DNA of 48,081 nucleotides from an uncultured Actinomycetes bacterium (lineage in GTDB: Bacteria > Actinomycetota > Coriobacteriia > Coriobacteriales > Atopobiaceae): NCBI GenBank assembly GCA_900318935.1, contig ONMP01000001.1, positions 1 through 48,081 of the forward strand, in the 5' to 3' direction. The position numbers were made by a program, and so were the translations under genes. The notes beneath the pieces are model-generated. The model did not search any database, was not told the origin of the DNA, and saw only the letters and a program-made list of their open reading frames with translations. The first letter of the stretch is position 1. Each line of letters opens with the position of its first letter. Shown here piece after piece: positions 15,496-25,502 of this stretch.

Positions 15496-18372
15496 TCATA
15501 TGGCCGCTCCATATGCCTGCACGTTGAGGCACTGAGCTAGCACCTCGCGTGCGACTGCCGCTGCTGCTCCACGCACATCCTCGCCTTGGCCTTCGATGCA
15601 GACCGAAATGGCCAGCGTAGGATGGTCATAAGGAGCGTATCCGATAAAGAGCGAGTTGATGGAGTCGGAACCAACCTGTGCGGTGCCTGTCTTGCCCGCT
15701 ACGAGGTAGCCGTCTACTTGGGCATCCATGCCCGTGCCGTTGGTGACGACGCCGAGCATCGCTTCGCCCACCTGCGCCGCCGTGTCCTCGCGCATGGGGC
15801 GTGAGAGCTCCCTGGGCGTAGTGGTAAAGACGGTTGCGCCTTCAGGAGAGAGCACGTGATCAACCACGTATGGGTTCATTGCCTGTCCATGGTTGGCGAT
15901 TGCGGCTGCGGTGATGGCGTTTTGCATGACAGTGGTCTGAGGACCGGCTGGACTAGGGTGTTCGCCCACGGGCTGACCGCAAGCAGACCATGCCGTCTCC
16001 CACTCCGTCATCTCGCCCGGGACGGGCATCAGCGACGGCTGGCAGATGAAGTCGAGACCAAGCTTGGAGCCATAGCCGAAGTTGTCTGCATATTGCACAA
16101 GCGTATCGGGTCCCAACTGGTTGCCTATCGGACCAAAGACCGTGTTTGCGGAGAGTGCCAGTGCGTCGCGCAGGCTCAGGGTTCCGTACTCCCCGCCATG
16201 GTCATTCGAGACCAGCTGGCCGCCAATATCGAGGGAGGCTGGAGCCGGATAGGGCGTGTCAAGTGTCGCGAGGCCAGTATCGAGTGCCGCAGCGAGGGTC
16301 ACCACCTTGAAGGTCGAGCCCGGCGTGTAGAGCTGCGTGGTGCGATCGACGAGGGGGCTTGCGCCTTCATCTGCGGACTCGATGACGTCTGCGACGCCGT
16401 CCATGCTGTACGTGGGATTCGACGCCTTGGCGAGCACGGCTCCCGTGGACGGATCGAGTACCACGACCGCTCCCTGATAGGGTGCCAAAGCCGATTCGGC
16501 GGCGTGCTGCATCTGGAAGTTGAGCGTAAGGACCACCGAAGCACCAGGCGTTGGGTTGCCTGCCAGCGAGTCGAGGGCATTATGCCAGTTCGAGAAATTG
16601 TCATTGCCGCGCAGGGTGTCGTTCATGCTTGACTCAACACCCGTGGCTCCGTACCGCTCAGAGAGGTAGCCCACCGTATGCGCTGCTACGTTTCCGTTGG
16701 GGTAGACACGGCTGTAAGTCCCGTCATCGTTCTGGATGCTCTCAGCAAGTGTCTGGCCATCGGAGGTGATTATGGCGCCTCGCTGTACGCGATAGCTTCG
16801 AGCGATTGTGTGGTTGTTGTTGGGCATCTGCTTGTAGTTCTGAGCTTGCACTACCTGCACATACGTGAGGTTGGTGATGAGTGCGGCAAAGAGGATCGTA
16901 AAGACCGTGATGAGCGCGGTGAGACGGTTGCCGAGTGCAACGCGACCAAGCACGCCTGACTCAGGGGTATCGAGGCCAAAGCGTCCGCGTACGTTGCCGC
17001 CATGGGCAACGGCGGCGATTTTTTGCGCGTCTTCGTCATCCTCGGTGGACAACGCTGGAGTCACCGTGGTCGCGGAGCTCGTGAGGAGTGCCTCGCGACC
17101 GGTAGCCTGATCGCCCGTGCGCAGGAGCAGACCCACTACGATGAAGCTGGCCAAAAGCGAGCTACCTCCCTGACTCATGAAGGGTAGGGTCACGCCCGTG
17201 AGGGGGAGCAGCCGAGTGCATCCTCCCACGATGAGGAACGCCTGGAAGGCGATGGAGGTCGTAAGGCCCACAGCCGTGAACGCCGACATGTCAGACTTGG
17301 CACGGGCCGCCGTTGCGAAACCACGCACGGCAAAGACCATGTAGAGCAACAAAATGGCTGCTCCGCCCAGAAGCCCCATCTCTTCGCCTACGGCCGAGAA
17401 GATGAAGTCGGACTCGACGACGGGAATCAGGCGAGGCAGACCATTGCCGATGCCCGCGCCTACGAGGTCGCCGTCTGCGAGAGAGTAGAGCGACTGGATG
17501 ATTTGATAGCCACCGTCGGGATTCGCGAAGGGGTCGACCCAAATCTGGATGCGGTTGCGTACGTGGCCGAATGCTTGATAGCAGAAGATGCCGCCGATAA
17601 GCAGTAGGATTATGGAAAAGAGCACGTAGCTGATTCTGCCCGTCGCGACGTAGATCATCACTACGAGGAAGGTAAAAAAGAGAACCGCGCTGCCAAGGTC
17701 GCGCTCAAAGATGACCACAAGCAGGCTGATTCCCCACATGATGAGCAACGGCCTGAGCATCTTTGGCTCCGGAAGCGCGATTGGACCGAAGCTCTTGGTA
17801 GATGCGGAGAGCAACTCGCGGTTTTCCGAGAGATACGCTGCCAAGAAGAGGATGATGAGCACCTTGGCAATCTCGCCGGGCTGGAAGGAGAAGGGCCCGA
17901 AGCTGAGCCAGAGCTTGGAGCCGCCCTGCTCCGTACCGATGAGCATGGGGAGCACGAGCAGCACGATGCCGACAATGCCCAGGGAGTATTTATATTCGGA
18001 AAGGTCATCGAGGTTGCGCACGCAGACGAGCGTCACAACCATGGCGACTATCGACAGAAAGAGCCACAGCACCTGATTGACTGCTAGGTCGGGCCTCAGA
18101 CGTGTCACGAAGGTGATGCCGATGCCTGCAAGCACGAAGGTGGTAGGCAGAATGACAGGGTCGGCACCGGGTGCCAGGAAGCGGATGGCGACATGCGCCA
18201 CAGCAAATGCGGCAAAGAGACCGATGGGTACAGCGAACGCCTCGACAGTGAGATCGAGCTGCTGGTTTGCCGTGTAGAGGTACATGCCGTAAATGAGCAG
18301 CACGGGCAAGGCCCCAGCGCATAGTAGCAGGAGCTCAGTCGTGCGTCGTGTCATCATGGAGGTGCTAGCCAT
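15496..18372 (-). CDS. RodA/FtsW glycosyltransferase fused to a class B penicillin-binding protein
   Basis: This 958-residue protein starts at ATG 18372, behind GGAGGG and one base after the phosphatase stop. Residues about 1-400 are a SEDS polytopic membrane protein (RodA/FtsW type) that polymerises lipid II. A linker and another membrane segment near 460-485 lead into a PBP transpeptidase domain with SxxK (STFK, Ser686), SAN (741-743) and KTGT (894-897). Both enzymes of the peptidoglycan synthase pair are therefore on one chain. In Mycobacterium rodA and pbpA are adjacent separate genes in the same place of the same cluster. The frame is continuous through the junction, with an Ala/Asp/Glu-rich linker, so a sequencing artefact is unlikely. 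It should act in the cytoplasmic membrane in elongation or division. Which role is not shown by sequence. Confidence 0.94.
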   Translation of the reverse strand: MASTSMMTRRTTELLLLCAGALPVLLIYGMYLYTANQQLDLTVEAFAVPIGLFAAFAVAHVAIRFLAPGADPVILPTTFVLAGIGITFVTRLRPDLAVNQVLWLFLSIVAMVVTLVCVRNLDDLSEYKYSLGIVGIVLLVLPMLIGTEQGGSKLWLSFGPFSFQPGEIAKVLIILFLAAYLSENRELLSASTKSFGPIALPEPKMLRPLLIMWGISLLVVIFERDLGSAVLFFTFLVVMIYVATGRISYVLFSIILLLIGGIFCYQAFGHVRNRIQIWVDPFANPDGGYQIIQSLYSLADGDLVGAGIGNGLPRLIPVVESDFIFSAVGEEMGLLGGAAILLLYMVFAVRGFATAARAKSDMSAFTAVGLTTSIAFQAFLIVGGCTRLLPLTGVTLPFMSQGGSSLLASFIVVGLLLRTGDQATGREALLTSSATTVTPALSTEDDEDAQKIAAVAHGGNVRGRFGLDTPESGVLGRVALGNRLTALITVFTILFAALITNLTYVQVVQAQNYKQMPNNNHTIARSYRVQRGAIITSDGQTLAESIQNDDGTYSRVYPNGNVAAHTVGYLSERYGATGVESSMNDTLRGNDNFSNWHNALDSLAGNPTPGASVVLTLNFQMQHAAESALAPYQGAVVVLDPSTGAVLAKASNPTYSMDGVADVIESADEGASPLVDRTTQLYTPGSTFKVVTLAAALDTGLATLDTPYPAPASLDIGGQLVSNDHGGEYGTLSLRDALALSANTVFGPIGNQLGPDTLVQYADNFGYGSKLGLDFICQPSLMPVPGEMTEWETAWSACGQPVGEHPSPAGPQTTVMQNAITAAAIANHGQAMNPYVVDHVLSPEGATVFTTTPRELSRPMREDTAAQVGEAMLGVVTNGTGMDAQVDGYLVAGKTGTAQVGSDSINSLFIGYAPYDHPTLAISVCIEGQGEDVRGAAAAVAREVLAQCLNVQAYGAAI

Positions 18373-18373
18373 G

Positions 18374-19756
18374 TTACTCGCCCTCCTTGCCGGCCGTGCT
18401 TGCGCTGACCTCGGCCTTCGCCGCCTCGTTGGCCTGGTCAGCAGCCTGCTGCCCCTTGGCTGCGGCCTCGGCAGGCGCGGAGTCACCCGACTCGGCGGCG
18501 GCATTCGCGGGATTGCCCTTGCCTTGACTCGCGCCTGCGGACGCCTTGGTTGCCTCGGCTGTCTCTGCGGCGCGAGTCTTTTCGTTGACAATCTGGTCGC
18601 GGTAGCGCTCAACGGTGTCGCAACCTTCGCTCATGCTTGCAACAGCGATGCCCTCTTCCAGTTGCTGTTGGGTGGTGACGGGCAGGTCGCTCACCTTGAC
18701 CGAGCTTGACTCGGCGAGTTCGTAAAGCGGCTTGCCGAGGAATTCGTCATTGATGCCACGAAAGACGCCCACCGTGCCATCGTTGTTTCCGACGTACCAC
18801 GAGTTCCTGACGAGCGCGACGGCGACCGCAGCCACGAGGGCAATCGAAAGAATGACGACGCCAATCCAAGTGAGCACGGACTTGTTGAGCTCGGCTCGAT
18901 GCATCTCGGCCAGACCATCCTCGACGACGTCTACCACGACGACAGTGACGTTGTCGTGACCGCCAGCCGTAAGCGCCGCGGAGACCAAGGTGTCTGCAGC
19001 AGTTTGCGGAGTAACGTTGGATACGGCCAGTTCCTCGATTTGCTTGTCGGATACCATGCTTGAGAGGCCGTCGGAGCACAGGATGATGCGGTCGCCCGTA
19101 GTGACGTCCAAGGTGAAGTGGTCGGCGTACATATCGGGGTCAGAGCCCAAGGCACGCGTGATGATGGAGCGCGAAGGATGAACGCGCGCCTCATCGGCAG
19201 TGATCTCCCCGGCGTCTACAAGCTCCTCGACGTAGCTGTGGTCATGGGTGATGCGTACGAGTGTGCCGCCATGCAGTAGGTACACGCGCGAGTCACCGAC
19301 GTGTGCCACGGCCATGAGGTTGTTTTCCACGATGACGCAAGTGGCAGTGCAGCCCATGCCTGGCTTGCCCTTGCCGGTGAGCGAACCCTCCAGCACCGCG
19401 TCGTTCGCGGCCTCGACCGCTGCTCCCAGCAGAATCTCGTCGGCGCGTTCTGGAGCCCGCTCCGCTATGGTCTCTACGGCGATACGACTTGCGACCTCGC
19501 CAGCGGCGTGCCCTCCCATTCCATCACACACCACAAAGAGCGGCGCTTTGGCGAGGAACGCATCCTCATTGTGCCCGCGGACAAGGCCAACGTCAGAGCG
19601 GGCGCCCCACGAGAGATGGTTGGTGGCTCCGCCGGACGTCTGCGAGTCCAAGCGGTTGTCCACGGGCATCTCGTTGCGCCCCGGCGCGTTGACTACCTCG
19701 GCGGGTTCGGTGACCTCACTCGTCGGCTTGTCCATGTGCTCGACAGCTTCGCTCAT
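18374..19756 (-). CDS. pstP: PP2C-type serine/threonine phosphatase (PstP-like)
   Basis: This 460-residue protein has an N-terminal tail, a PP2C domain (about 47-290), one membrane segment (about 306-326) and an extracellular tail ending in an Ala/Glu/Lys-rich segment. Metal-binding motifs are intact: [35 protein letters not shown] and GGHDNVTVV. It should remove phosphate from Ser/Thr targets of the two kinases of this operon. It overlaps fhaB by four bases and lies one base from the RodA-PBP fusion, so translation is coupled. In actinobacteria PstP sits between fhaB and rodA, as here. The extracellular tail is low-complexity and I assign it no function. Confidence 0.95.
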   Translation of the reverse strand: MSEAVEHMDKPTSEVTEPAEVVNAPGRNEMPVDNRLDSQTSGGATNHLSWGARSDVGLVRGHNEDAFLAKAPLFVVCDGMGGHAAGEVASRIAVETIAERAPERADEILLGAAVEAANDAVLEGSLTGKGKPGMGCTATCVIVENNLMAVAHVGDSRVYLLHGGTLVRITHDHSYVEELVDAGEITADEARVHPSRSIITRALGSDPDMYADHFTLDVTTGDRIILCSDGLSSMVSDKQIEELAVSNVTPQTAADTLVSAALTAGGHDNVTVVVVDVVEDGLAEMHRAELNKSVLTWIGVVILSIALVAAVAVALVRNSWYVGNNDGTVGVFRGINDEFLGKPLYELAESSSVKVSDLPVTTQQQLEEGIAVASMSEGCDTVERYRDQIVNEKTRAAETAEATKASAGASQGKGNPANAAAESGDSAPAEAAAKGQQAADQANEAAKAEVSASTAGKEGE

Positions 19757-20166
19757 CGCCGGCTCACCCTCATGATGGTGTCACCCACCTGAACCTCGTC
19801 CCCGTCACGCAGAGTGACGGGCTGGCCGATGATGTGACCGTTGACCATGGTGCCATTGGTAGAGTTGAGGTCCTCGAGCACGAGTGCCGGGCCCTGCAAC
19901 GTGAAGCGTGCGTGCGTAGCAGAAACGAACGGCTCGTCGATGACGATGTCTGACGAGGGGGAACGGCCGATGACTACCGGGCCTAGTATGTCTACATGCA
20001 GGCCGCGTAGCTGCTTTGAGCCTTTCTCCACGTCCACCGCCCAGATGGCGGCGTCGCGTCGCTGACCGCGCACGAGTCCGATACCCGAGCGCATGGCGAA
20101 GTACAAAAAGAGATACAGGAGAAAGACAAGCAGTATGCGCCCCGCGAAAAGAACGAGGTCGACCAT
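19753..20166 (-). CDS. fhaB: FHA-domain membrane protein (FhaB/FipA-like)
   Basis: This 137-residue protein has an N-terminal membrane segment (about 3-27) and a C-terminal FHA domain (about 55-137). The phosphothreonine-binding motifs are GPVVIGRSPSSDI, FVSATHARF and LEDLNSTNGTMVNG. It should read phosphothreonine marks made by the operon's kinases. In mycobacteria FhaB/FipA links kinase signalling to division and cell-wall proteins. Its start lies one base after the fhaA stop and its end overlaps pstP by four bases. Size and plan match actinobacterial FhaB. Confidence 0.93.
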   Translation of the reverse strand: MVDLVLFAGRILLVFLLYLFLYFAMRSGIGLVRGQRRDAAIWAVDVEKGSKQLRGLHVDILGPVVIGRSPSSDIVIDEPFVSATHARFTLQGPALVLEDLNSTNGTMVNGHIIGQPVTLRDGDEVQVGDTIMRVSRR

Positions 20167-20167
20167 G

Positions 20168-21622
20168 CTATCCTGCCTTGAACTCGAGGTTTGTGAGGCC
20201 GATGGTAATTATGTCACCATCTGCGAGAATGGCCTCATGTACGTCCATGTCGTCCACCAAGGTGCCGTTCGTGGAGTCGAGGTCGCGGATGAGCCACACA
20301 CCGTTCTCAAAGACCAGCTCGGCGTGACGACGAGAGACGTTCGGATCGCGTAGCACAATGCCACCTTCCATGCGCTCGCGACCGATGGGGGTGCGACGTA
20401 CGATCACTTGGTAGGTGCGCCCTGTCGCGGTATCCGTGAGGGTGCAGGTATCGTGCTGCTGACGTGAGGGAATGACGCGCGTGGGATGCTCTGGTTCTGC
20501 GACCGGCTCCGGCTCCCTCTGAGCTGCAGGGTCGGAAGCTGCGGCGGGCTTGTAATGGACTCCGCGTGACGCAGGCGCCTCGATGGGCTGCTTGTCCTCA
20601 ATTGGCCGCACATCCTCGATTGGCTGCTCGTCCTCAATGTCATCTGCCTCTTGTGGCTGCTCGGCGTCCTCATCCGAAGGCGCTGGTGCCGTGTCGGTGT
20701 CTGGCGCAGTGAGGTCTTCGGCTTCAAAGTCCTCCTCTGCGAGATCTGCGACCGCATCGTCTTGCTGAGGTTCGTCTTCGATGTCGTCGAATTCCTCTGC
20801 CTCGGGGACCTGTGCGTCCTCTTCGTCAAACCACTCGTTCTCGTCTACCATCGGCTCGGGGTCGATGGGGCCCTCGTCATGCATGTCGTCGAACGGCTCC
20901 TCGACGATCTCTTCTTCGAGCGGCTCTTCGATATGCTCCTCAAAAGGTTTCTCTTCGAAGAATTCGTTCTCCTCGAAGGCCTCTTCCTCGAGATACTCCT
21001 CCTCGACTTCCGGTACGTCGAGCTCCTCGACCTCAGGCTCCGGCGCGTCGAACTCCTCGATTACAGGCGCGTCGAGCTCCTCAGCTGGGGCCTCACTCCG
21101 AGCGGAAACGAACCCGACCTCACTTGCGATCGGAGTGGGCTCCTCTTCCGTTAGGGGCACTGGTTCAGGAACAAAGTTCTGGCCGAAGGGAATCTTCTTG
21201 GGTGCGGTAATGCCCAGATAGGCGTTCTCCTCTTCGCGCAGACGTGCCAGCGTGCGGGGATCGATGTTTTCGGCAAAGACGGAGAACTTGCCCCTGCGCA
21301 AGGCAGGATCCACCATGAAGCGCACGAGGGGACGACCAACGAAGGTGTAGCCGCGCTTCTTTGCTTGGGCCTCCACTAGCTGTGACACCTCGTCGCAGAT
21401 GCGTGCGTACATGGGGCGCATGAGCTCGTCATCGGTTGCGGACACGAGCACGGTGTACAGAGCGGGTGCCGTGTCTACTCCGTCAATCACGAAGGTCTCG
21501 TCCTCCATCTCGCGCACAGCACGTTTTGCCAACCGCTTGAACGAGAACGGTTTGCGCTGTCCGGGAGCGTCTTCCTCAAAGATGGCGCTGATGCGTTGCT
21601 CGAAAATGGAAAGAACGTTCAT
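20168..21622 (-). CDS. fhaA: FhaA-like protein: DUF3662-type domain plus C-terminal FHA domain
   Basis: This 484-residue protein starts at ATG 21622, behind GGAGGG and one base after the kinase stop. The N-terminal domain (about 1-120) matches the FhaA N-terminal family (MNVLSIFEQRISAIFEE...). A long acidic linker of about 200 residues, rich in Glu/Asp/Pro with repeated EEPFEE-like units, follows. The FHA domain (about 400-484) has PIGRERMEGGI, NVSRRHAELV and RDLDSTNGTLVDD. In mycobacteria FhaA binds phosphorylated MviN and regulates peptidoglycan synthesis. The acidic linker seems much longer than usual and may be flexible or a kinase target. No membrane segment is seen. Confidence 0.92.
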   Translation of the reverse strand: MNVLSIFEQRISAIFEEDAPGQRKPFSFKRLAKRAVREMEDETFVIDGVDTAPALYTVLVSATDDELMRPMYARICDEVSQLVEAQAKKRGYTFVGRPLVRFMVDPALRRGKFSVFAENIDPRTLARLREEENAYLGITAPKKIPFGQNFVPEPVPLTEEEPTPIASEVGFVSARSEAPAEELDAPVIEEFDAPEPEVEELDVPEVEEEYLEEEAFEENEFFEEKPFEEHIEEPLEEEIVEEPFDDMHDEGPIDPEPMVDENEWFDEEDAQVPEAEEFDDIEDEPQQDDAVADLAEEDFEAEDLTAPDTDTAPAPSDEDAEQPQEADDIEDEQPIEDVRPIEDKQPIEAPASRGVHYKPAAASDPAAQREPEPVAEPEHPTRVIPSRQQHDTCTLTDTATGRTYQVIVRRTPIGRERMEGGIVLRDPNVSRRHAELVFENGVWLIRDLDSTNGTLVDDMDVHEAILADGDIITIGLTNLEFKAG

Positions 21623-21623
21623 G

Positions 21624-23408
21624 CTAATCATCACCCTCCAGGTAGTGGCCTCCGTCGCCCGCGAGGGCACATACGATGCACAGGATAGCACCTAAGCTTA
21701 GCGCAACAACGAGCGCTGATATGTCCAGAGCAGTCGCATTGTTGGCATTCTCCATGTGCGACGCCGCGACATACGTCCCAATCAGGAATAGACACGAGCA
21801 GAGCTGCCCGGCCATCACATGTGACGGGCTACGATCACGTGAGATGAGCGCGCCGACGAGCGAGGAAACTGCGCATGCGAATGTCAGCGCCCAAGTGCGT
21901 GGTGCCTGAGCGATGTCGAGCAACAGGTATACAAGATCCTCGGCGTAGTAATTCGTCTGCGTTGAAAGGTTTACCAGTACGGAAAAGAGGAAGCTGCCAG
22001 CTCCGGTGAAGAACGCCGCTGTGGGCTTGAGGGCGTATGCGGAAGGGCACACGCCTGCGAGGGGAGACGGAAGGCAGCTCGGTGCGAGCAGAGCGGGCCC
22101 CGCGAGATGCGACTTCCTTGCTGCGGGGACCCACCACGCGATACCCAACGCAGCGACGATGATGGCGAGCGATATCCCTGTGGCCGTAGGATGGGCGAAC
22201 AGTCCGGCGACGACGAGCGCGATGGCAATCGCTCCTGTCAGGGGAGGCCATACCGCGCTTGCGATGGCGAGGCCAATGGTGCCGATGACGAGGGCCCTGT
22301 GGGAATCGGGAATCACGAAGGGGATGAGACGATACGCGAACGCTGCGCAAGCCATTGTGGCAAGGGAGCGGGTGAAGACCTGCCGCAGCCAGGGAAAGCG
22401 CGCCGAGAGGGGAACCTGCAGCCGTTCCCAGTCCTGTTCGATGTCGGGCTCGTCATCCGGTTCGGCCTGGTTGAGCAGATCGCGTAGGGATGCGGCGCCT
22501 TCGTGGGGATTGCCGAGAGCGGGCACGAGGTCACGAGCGAAGCGCTCAATGGACGCGGTGCGCGTCATGGGATTGGGCTCGAGGGCATGCATAAGCACTT
22601 CCTCAACCCGGCCGGCTAGCTCTGGTTCGACATGCGAGAGCGGTGGGTTGGGACCGCGCTTGATGAGCTCAAGAGATTGCTCTGCGGTCTTTGCGGCGAA
22701 GGGGCAGGTGCCGGTGAGCGCCTGCCAGACGACGACGGCAAGCGAAAAAATGTCGCAGCGCTCGTCCACCATGTCGCCGGCGATCTGTTCGGGGGGCATA
22801 TAGCCCACGGTGCCGCCACGAGCCCCGCCGTAGCCTGCCGCCGAGGCGAGCGAGGCCATGCCGAAGTCAGCGAGCTTCACGTTGCCCGAGCGGTCCACCA
22901 TGATGTTTGCCGGTTTGATATCGAGGTGCAGCACTCCGTTCTCGTGCGCGAAGGCCAAGGCCGATGCCACGGAGTCGACCAGATGGGCGCATTCGTCAAA
23001 GGTGAGCACGCCGTCCTCCACGCGTGCGAGAAAGTCGGCGAGGTTGAGGCCGTCCACGTACTCCATAACGAGGTAGGAGTAACTGTCATCTCGTTCAAAG
23101 TCGTACATCGCAACGATATTTGGGTGCGAGAGCATTGAGGAAGTACGGGCCTCGGCGAGGGCTTCTTGGATGGTGGATGCTTCGCTGGAAGAATGTTCGC
23201 CCACGCGCAGCGGGATGCGCTTGATAGCCACGCGACGCTGAAGACGCGCGTCCCAACAGACATTGACCGTGCCGAAGCCACCCTGGGAGTTGACCGCGAG
23301 CACGCGATACCGCCCAAGAAGCACTTGGGCGGCGGCGTGAGAGCCTGCGGGCTGGGAGGCCGGCGAATCGGCGGCGTGGGGACGGGCCATGAGTTGAGTA
23401 CGTTGCAC
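21624..23408 (-). CDS. Multi-pass membrane serine/threonine kinase, non-RD type
   Basis: This 594-residue protein starts at GTG 23408 behind GAGGAA; ATG 23390 is possible. The kinase domain (about 32-300) has SQGGFGTVNV, Lys63, HLDIKPAN (161-168; Leu replaces the usual Arg of HRD), DFG (181-183) and MPPEQ. The catalytic Asp and Asn are kept, so it may be active but not regulated through the activation loop in the usual way. After an acidic linker, the C-terminal half (about 345-585) has about eight or nine hydrophobic segments and no sensor domain that I know. It is first in the operon with fhaA, fhaB, pstP, the RodA-PBP fusion and pknB. In Mycobacterium the extra kinase (pknA) lies at the other end of the cluster and has one membrane span. 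It may sense membrane state; that is a guess. Confidence 0.9.
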   Translation of the reverse strand: MQRTQLMARPHAADSPASQPAGSHAAAQVLLGRYRVLAVNSQGGFGTVNVCWDARLQRRVAIKRIPLRVGEHSSSEASTIQEALAEARTSSMLSHPNIVAMYDFERDDSYSYLVMEYVDGLNLADFLARVEDGVLTFDECAHLVDSVASALAFAHENGVLHLDIKPANIMVDRSGNVKLADFGMASLASAAGYGGARGGTVGYMPPEQIAGDMVDERCDIFSLAVVVWQALTGTCPFAAKTAEQSLELIKRGPNPPLSHVEPELAGRVEEVLMHALEPNPMTRTASIERFARDLVPALGNPHEGAASLRDLLNQAEPDDEPDIEQDWERLQVPLSARFPWLRQVFTRSLATMACAAFAYRLIPFVIPDSHRALVIGTIGLAIASAVWPPLTGAIAIALVVAGLFAHPTATGISLAIIVAALGIAWWVPAARKSHLAGPALLAPSCLPSPLAGVCPSAYALKPTAAFFTGAGSFLFSVLVNLSTQTNYYAEDLVYLLLDIAQAPRTWALTFACAVSSLVGALISRDRSPSHVMAGQLCSCLFLIGTYVAASHMENANNATALDISALVVALSLGAILCIVCALAGDGGHYLEGDD

Positions 23409-23453
23409 GACGGTTCCTCGTTCGTTTAAGCTGTGTGTCGATGCATGATACCC

Positions 23454-23483
23454 ATTTTAGCGCAAAGCGTCACTCTGTGTCAT
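23454..23483 (-). promoter_or_regulatory. Possible promoter of the kinase/FHA/RodA-PBP operon
   Basis: On the minus strand ATGACA (plus 23478-23483) and TAAAAT (plus 23454-23459) are 18 bases apart. The -10 lies about 45 bases before the GTG start at 23408. All six genes of the operon follow with almost no gaps. Confidence 0.45.
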
Positions 23484-23521
23484 TCTGTTACTGCAAAGGA
23501 CGCAGACCGCGAAAAAAGTAG

Positions 23522-23550
23522 TAGACACCGTGCGGCGTATGTGCTAGAGT
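23522..23550 (+). promoter_or_regulatory. Promoter of tRNA-Leu
   Basis: TAGACA (23522-23527) and TAGAGT (23545-23550) have 17-bp spacing. The -10 ends 12 bases before the mature tRNA. Confidence 0.6.
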
Positions 23551-23562
23551 AACGCTTCGAAC

Positions 23563-23649
23563 GCGGGCGTGGCGGAATTGGCAGACGCGTACGGTTCAGG
23601 TCCGTATGGGGGCAACCCCGTGAAGGTTCAAGTCCTTTCGCCCGCACCA
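23563..23649 (+). tRNA. tRNA-Leu (anticodon CAG)
   Basis: The 87-base gene includes an encoded CCA. The acceptor stem GCGGGCG/CGCCCGC, the anticodon stem-loop TACGG-TTCAGGT-CCGTA with anticodon CAG, a long variable arm (GGGGGCAACCCC) and the T-arm GGTTCAAGTCC are all present. The long variable arm and CAG make it a class II leucine tRNA reading CUG. Confidence 0.96.
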
Positions 23650-23662
23650 CTAAATGACGGAG

Positions 23663-23694
23663 TCCTCGCAGGTAGAGAGCTTGCGAGGATTTTT
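23663..23694 (+). terminator. Intrinsic terminator of tRNA-Leu
   Basis: An 8-bp stem TCCTCGCA/TGCGAGGA (23663-23670, 23682-23689) is followed by TTTTT. Confidence 0.9.
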
Positions 23695-23739
23695 CATGTG
23701 CTGACAAGCATATACCCCGTGTTGGGGAATCGGGGGAAA

Positions 23740-23756
23740 TAGGCTCGGCGAGCCTA
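23740..23756. repeat. 17-bp palindrome between tRNA-Leu and the ABC exporter
   Basis: TAGGCTC-GGC-GAGCCTA is a perfect dyad. It lies just beyond the probable terminator of the minus-strand ABC gene and may be part of that terminator or a protein site. Confidence 0.5.
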
Positions 23757-23761
23757 CGTGA

Positions 23762-23801
23762 GGGTGACGGGGGACGGCTCACTTGCCGCCTTTCGTCACC
23801 C
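23762..23801 (-). terminator. Terminator-like hairpin at the end of the ABC exporter gene
   Basis: GGGTGACG (23762-23769) pairs with CGTCACCC (23794-23801), and an inner GGC/GCC-rich stem sits between them. The hairpin overlaps the last codons of the ABC gene (stop at 23796-23798). No T-run follows. Confidence 0.5.
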
Positions 23802-25502
23802 CTCGATGCCGTTCTCTGTAAAGGCTAGCACTCGGTCGCAGATGTCAAGGGCAGCCGGTCGGTGTGTGACGATGATGACGGTCTTGCTCGTCATGGCGCG
23901 CAGGTTCTGCAGGACTTGCCTCTCCGTCGTCGCGTCGAGGGCGCTCGTGGCTTCGTCGAGTAGCAGGATCGGGCTTCCGCAAAAGACTGCCCGTGCGATG
24001 GCGAGACGCTGCATCTGGCCCTCAGAGAGGCCGCATCCCCGCTCGCCCAGCAAGGTGTCGGGACCGTCTTCGAGCTCATTCACGAACTCCTCAGCACAGG
24101 CAACGCGCAGCGCGTGGGTCAGCCGCTCTTCGTCGTGCGCGGCCTCTGGCGCAGCCATGGTCACGACCTCGCGAATGGTGCCGCTCATGAGCGCGTTGCC
24201 CTGTGGCACGTAGGCAAACAATCGGCGATGCTTTGCGAGCAGAGGCGCCCGCTCGCCGTCTCTGCGCACGTAGTAGCGCTCGCCGTCATCCGGCTGGTAG
24301 ACGCACATCAGGAGCTTGAGCGCGGTCGACTTGCCGCAGCCGCTGTGGCCGGTGAAGGCCACATACTCTCCTTGACCAATCTCTAGAGAGAGGCCGTTGA
24401 GAACGATGGGCATTTCGTCCTCGTCCGCCTTGTCCGTGTCTGATGAGGCCGGGAGGTACGAGAAGCTCGCGTCGCGCAGGCCTATGGCTGCGAGATCTTT
24501 GCGGTAGAACGTCTCCAACTCCGAGAGGGGCTTGGGGGGCGTCGACTCACTCTCGAAGGACTCTGCCTCCATGAGTCGCTCGGCACTGGCGATCATTGCG
24601 AAGTAACGGGGTACGTAGCCGGTCACATTGGCCAAGGGCATCTGAATCTGGGAAATGAGCTGGGTGATGGCCGTCAGCGTACCGAAGGTAATGGTCCCCT
24701 CTAGGATGCCATAGCCGCACCACGCTATGCCCAGCAGGTACATGCCGTTCATGGCCGCGGCGAATCCGATGTTGCACACGTTGGTGAAGTAGTTCCTGCG
24801 CATGCGCGCGGCCTTGTGCTCACGCATGAGGCCCTCCACGCGGCCTTGCTCTTGTTCCTCTACGGCGAATGAGCGAACCACGAGCAGGCTCCCCATGCAC
24901 TCTTGGAGGAGGATGCGTAGCCTGCCGTCGGCCTCTTGCACGTCTTTGTGCATTCGCTTGAGCAGCTTGCGAAACAGCCAGGTAAAGATAATGAGCAGCG
25001 TTCCGCCAGGAATGAGGACGCCGGCGAACTGCGGTTGCAGCGCGATGATCATGATAAGGGCGCCCACGAGCTTCACCACCATCTCGGCAAGCCCCGGAAC
25101 GATGTCCGTGTAACCGTTAGCCACGACTACCGTGTCGTTGGTCAGGCGGTTGAGCCACTCGGCGGAGTGAACGGCACTCACGCGCAGGTAGTCTCCGTGG
25201 AGAAGCGTACGCGAGAGCCGCGCCTTGAAGGCGTTCTCGAAGTTGGATTTGGCGAGTTCGGTAATCCAGCGCACGATGGCGCGCAAGGTCATTTGTGCGA
25301 GCATGAGTAGCGCCACTGAGAGTATGGCCTGCCAGAAGCCTGCGCGGTCGCCGGCGACCGCCGTGTCTACTACTTGGCGCAAGAACAGCGCGTATACCAC
25401 GCCGGAAGCCCCGAGGAGGGCGTGCGTAATGATGAGCGCAAGAACGAGCAGCTTATGCTTGCCGGGGACGACGAGGAGCCAGCGAATCGTGGAGTTCCTC
25501 AT
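23796..25502 (-). CDS. ABC exporter, fused permease/ATPase, next to an S26 peptidase
   Basis: This 568-residue half-transporter starts at ATG 25502, overlapping the peptidase gene by four bases. The membrane domain (about 1-320, six expected segments) precedes an ATPase domain with Walker A TGHSGCGKST, Q-loop VPQGNAL, signature LSEGQMQRLAIARA (LSEGQ in place of LSGGQ), Walker B PILLLDEATSALD and the H-loop ITHRP-type VTHRPAA. It belongs to the MdlB/SunT-like exporter class but lacks a C39 peptidase domain. Coupling to an S26 peptidase and location 1.5 kb from a RiPP-like precursor suggest peptide export. It would work as a homodimer. The transported substrate is not shown by sequence. Confidence 0.92.
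   Translation of the reverse strand: MRNSTIRWLLVVPGKHKLLVLALIITHALLGASGVVYALFLRQVVDTAVAGDRAGFWQAILSVALLMLAQMTLRAIVRWITELAKSNFENAFKARLSRTLLHGDYLRVSAVHSAEWLNRLTNDTVVVANGYTDIVPGLAEMVVKLVGALIMIIALQPQFAGVLIPGGTLLIIFTWLFRKLLKRMHKDVQEADGRLRILLQECMGSLLVVRSFAVEEQEQGRVEGLMREHKAARMRRNYFTNVCNIGFAAAMNGMYLLGIAWCGYGILEGTITFGTLTAITQLISQIQMPLANVTGYVPRYFAMIASAERLMEAESFESESTPPKPLSELETFYRKDLAAIGLRDASFSYLPASSDTDKADEDEMPIVLNGLSLEIGQGEYVAFTGHSGCGKSTALKLLMCVYQPDDGERYYVRRDGERAPLLAKHRRLFAYVPQGNALMSGTIREVVTMAAPEAAHDEERLTHALRVACAEEFVNELEDGPDTLLGERGCGLSEGQMQRLAIARAVFCGSPILLLDEATSALDATTERQVLQNLRAMTSKTVIIVTHRPAALDICDRVLAFTENGIEG

Noticed and set aside
15856..16632. 258-codon plus-strand frame opposite the RodA-PBP fusion
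   Set aside because: The transpeptidase motifs on the minus strand fix the true frame; no domain seen in this one.
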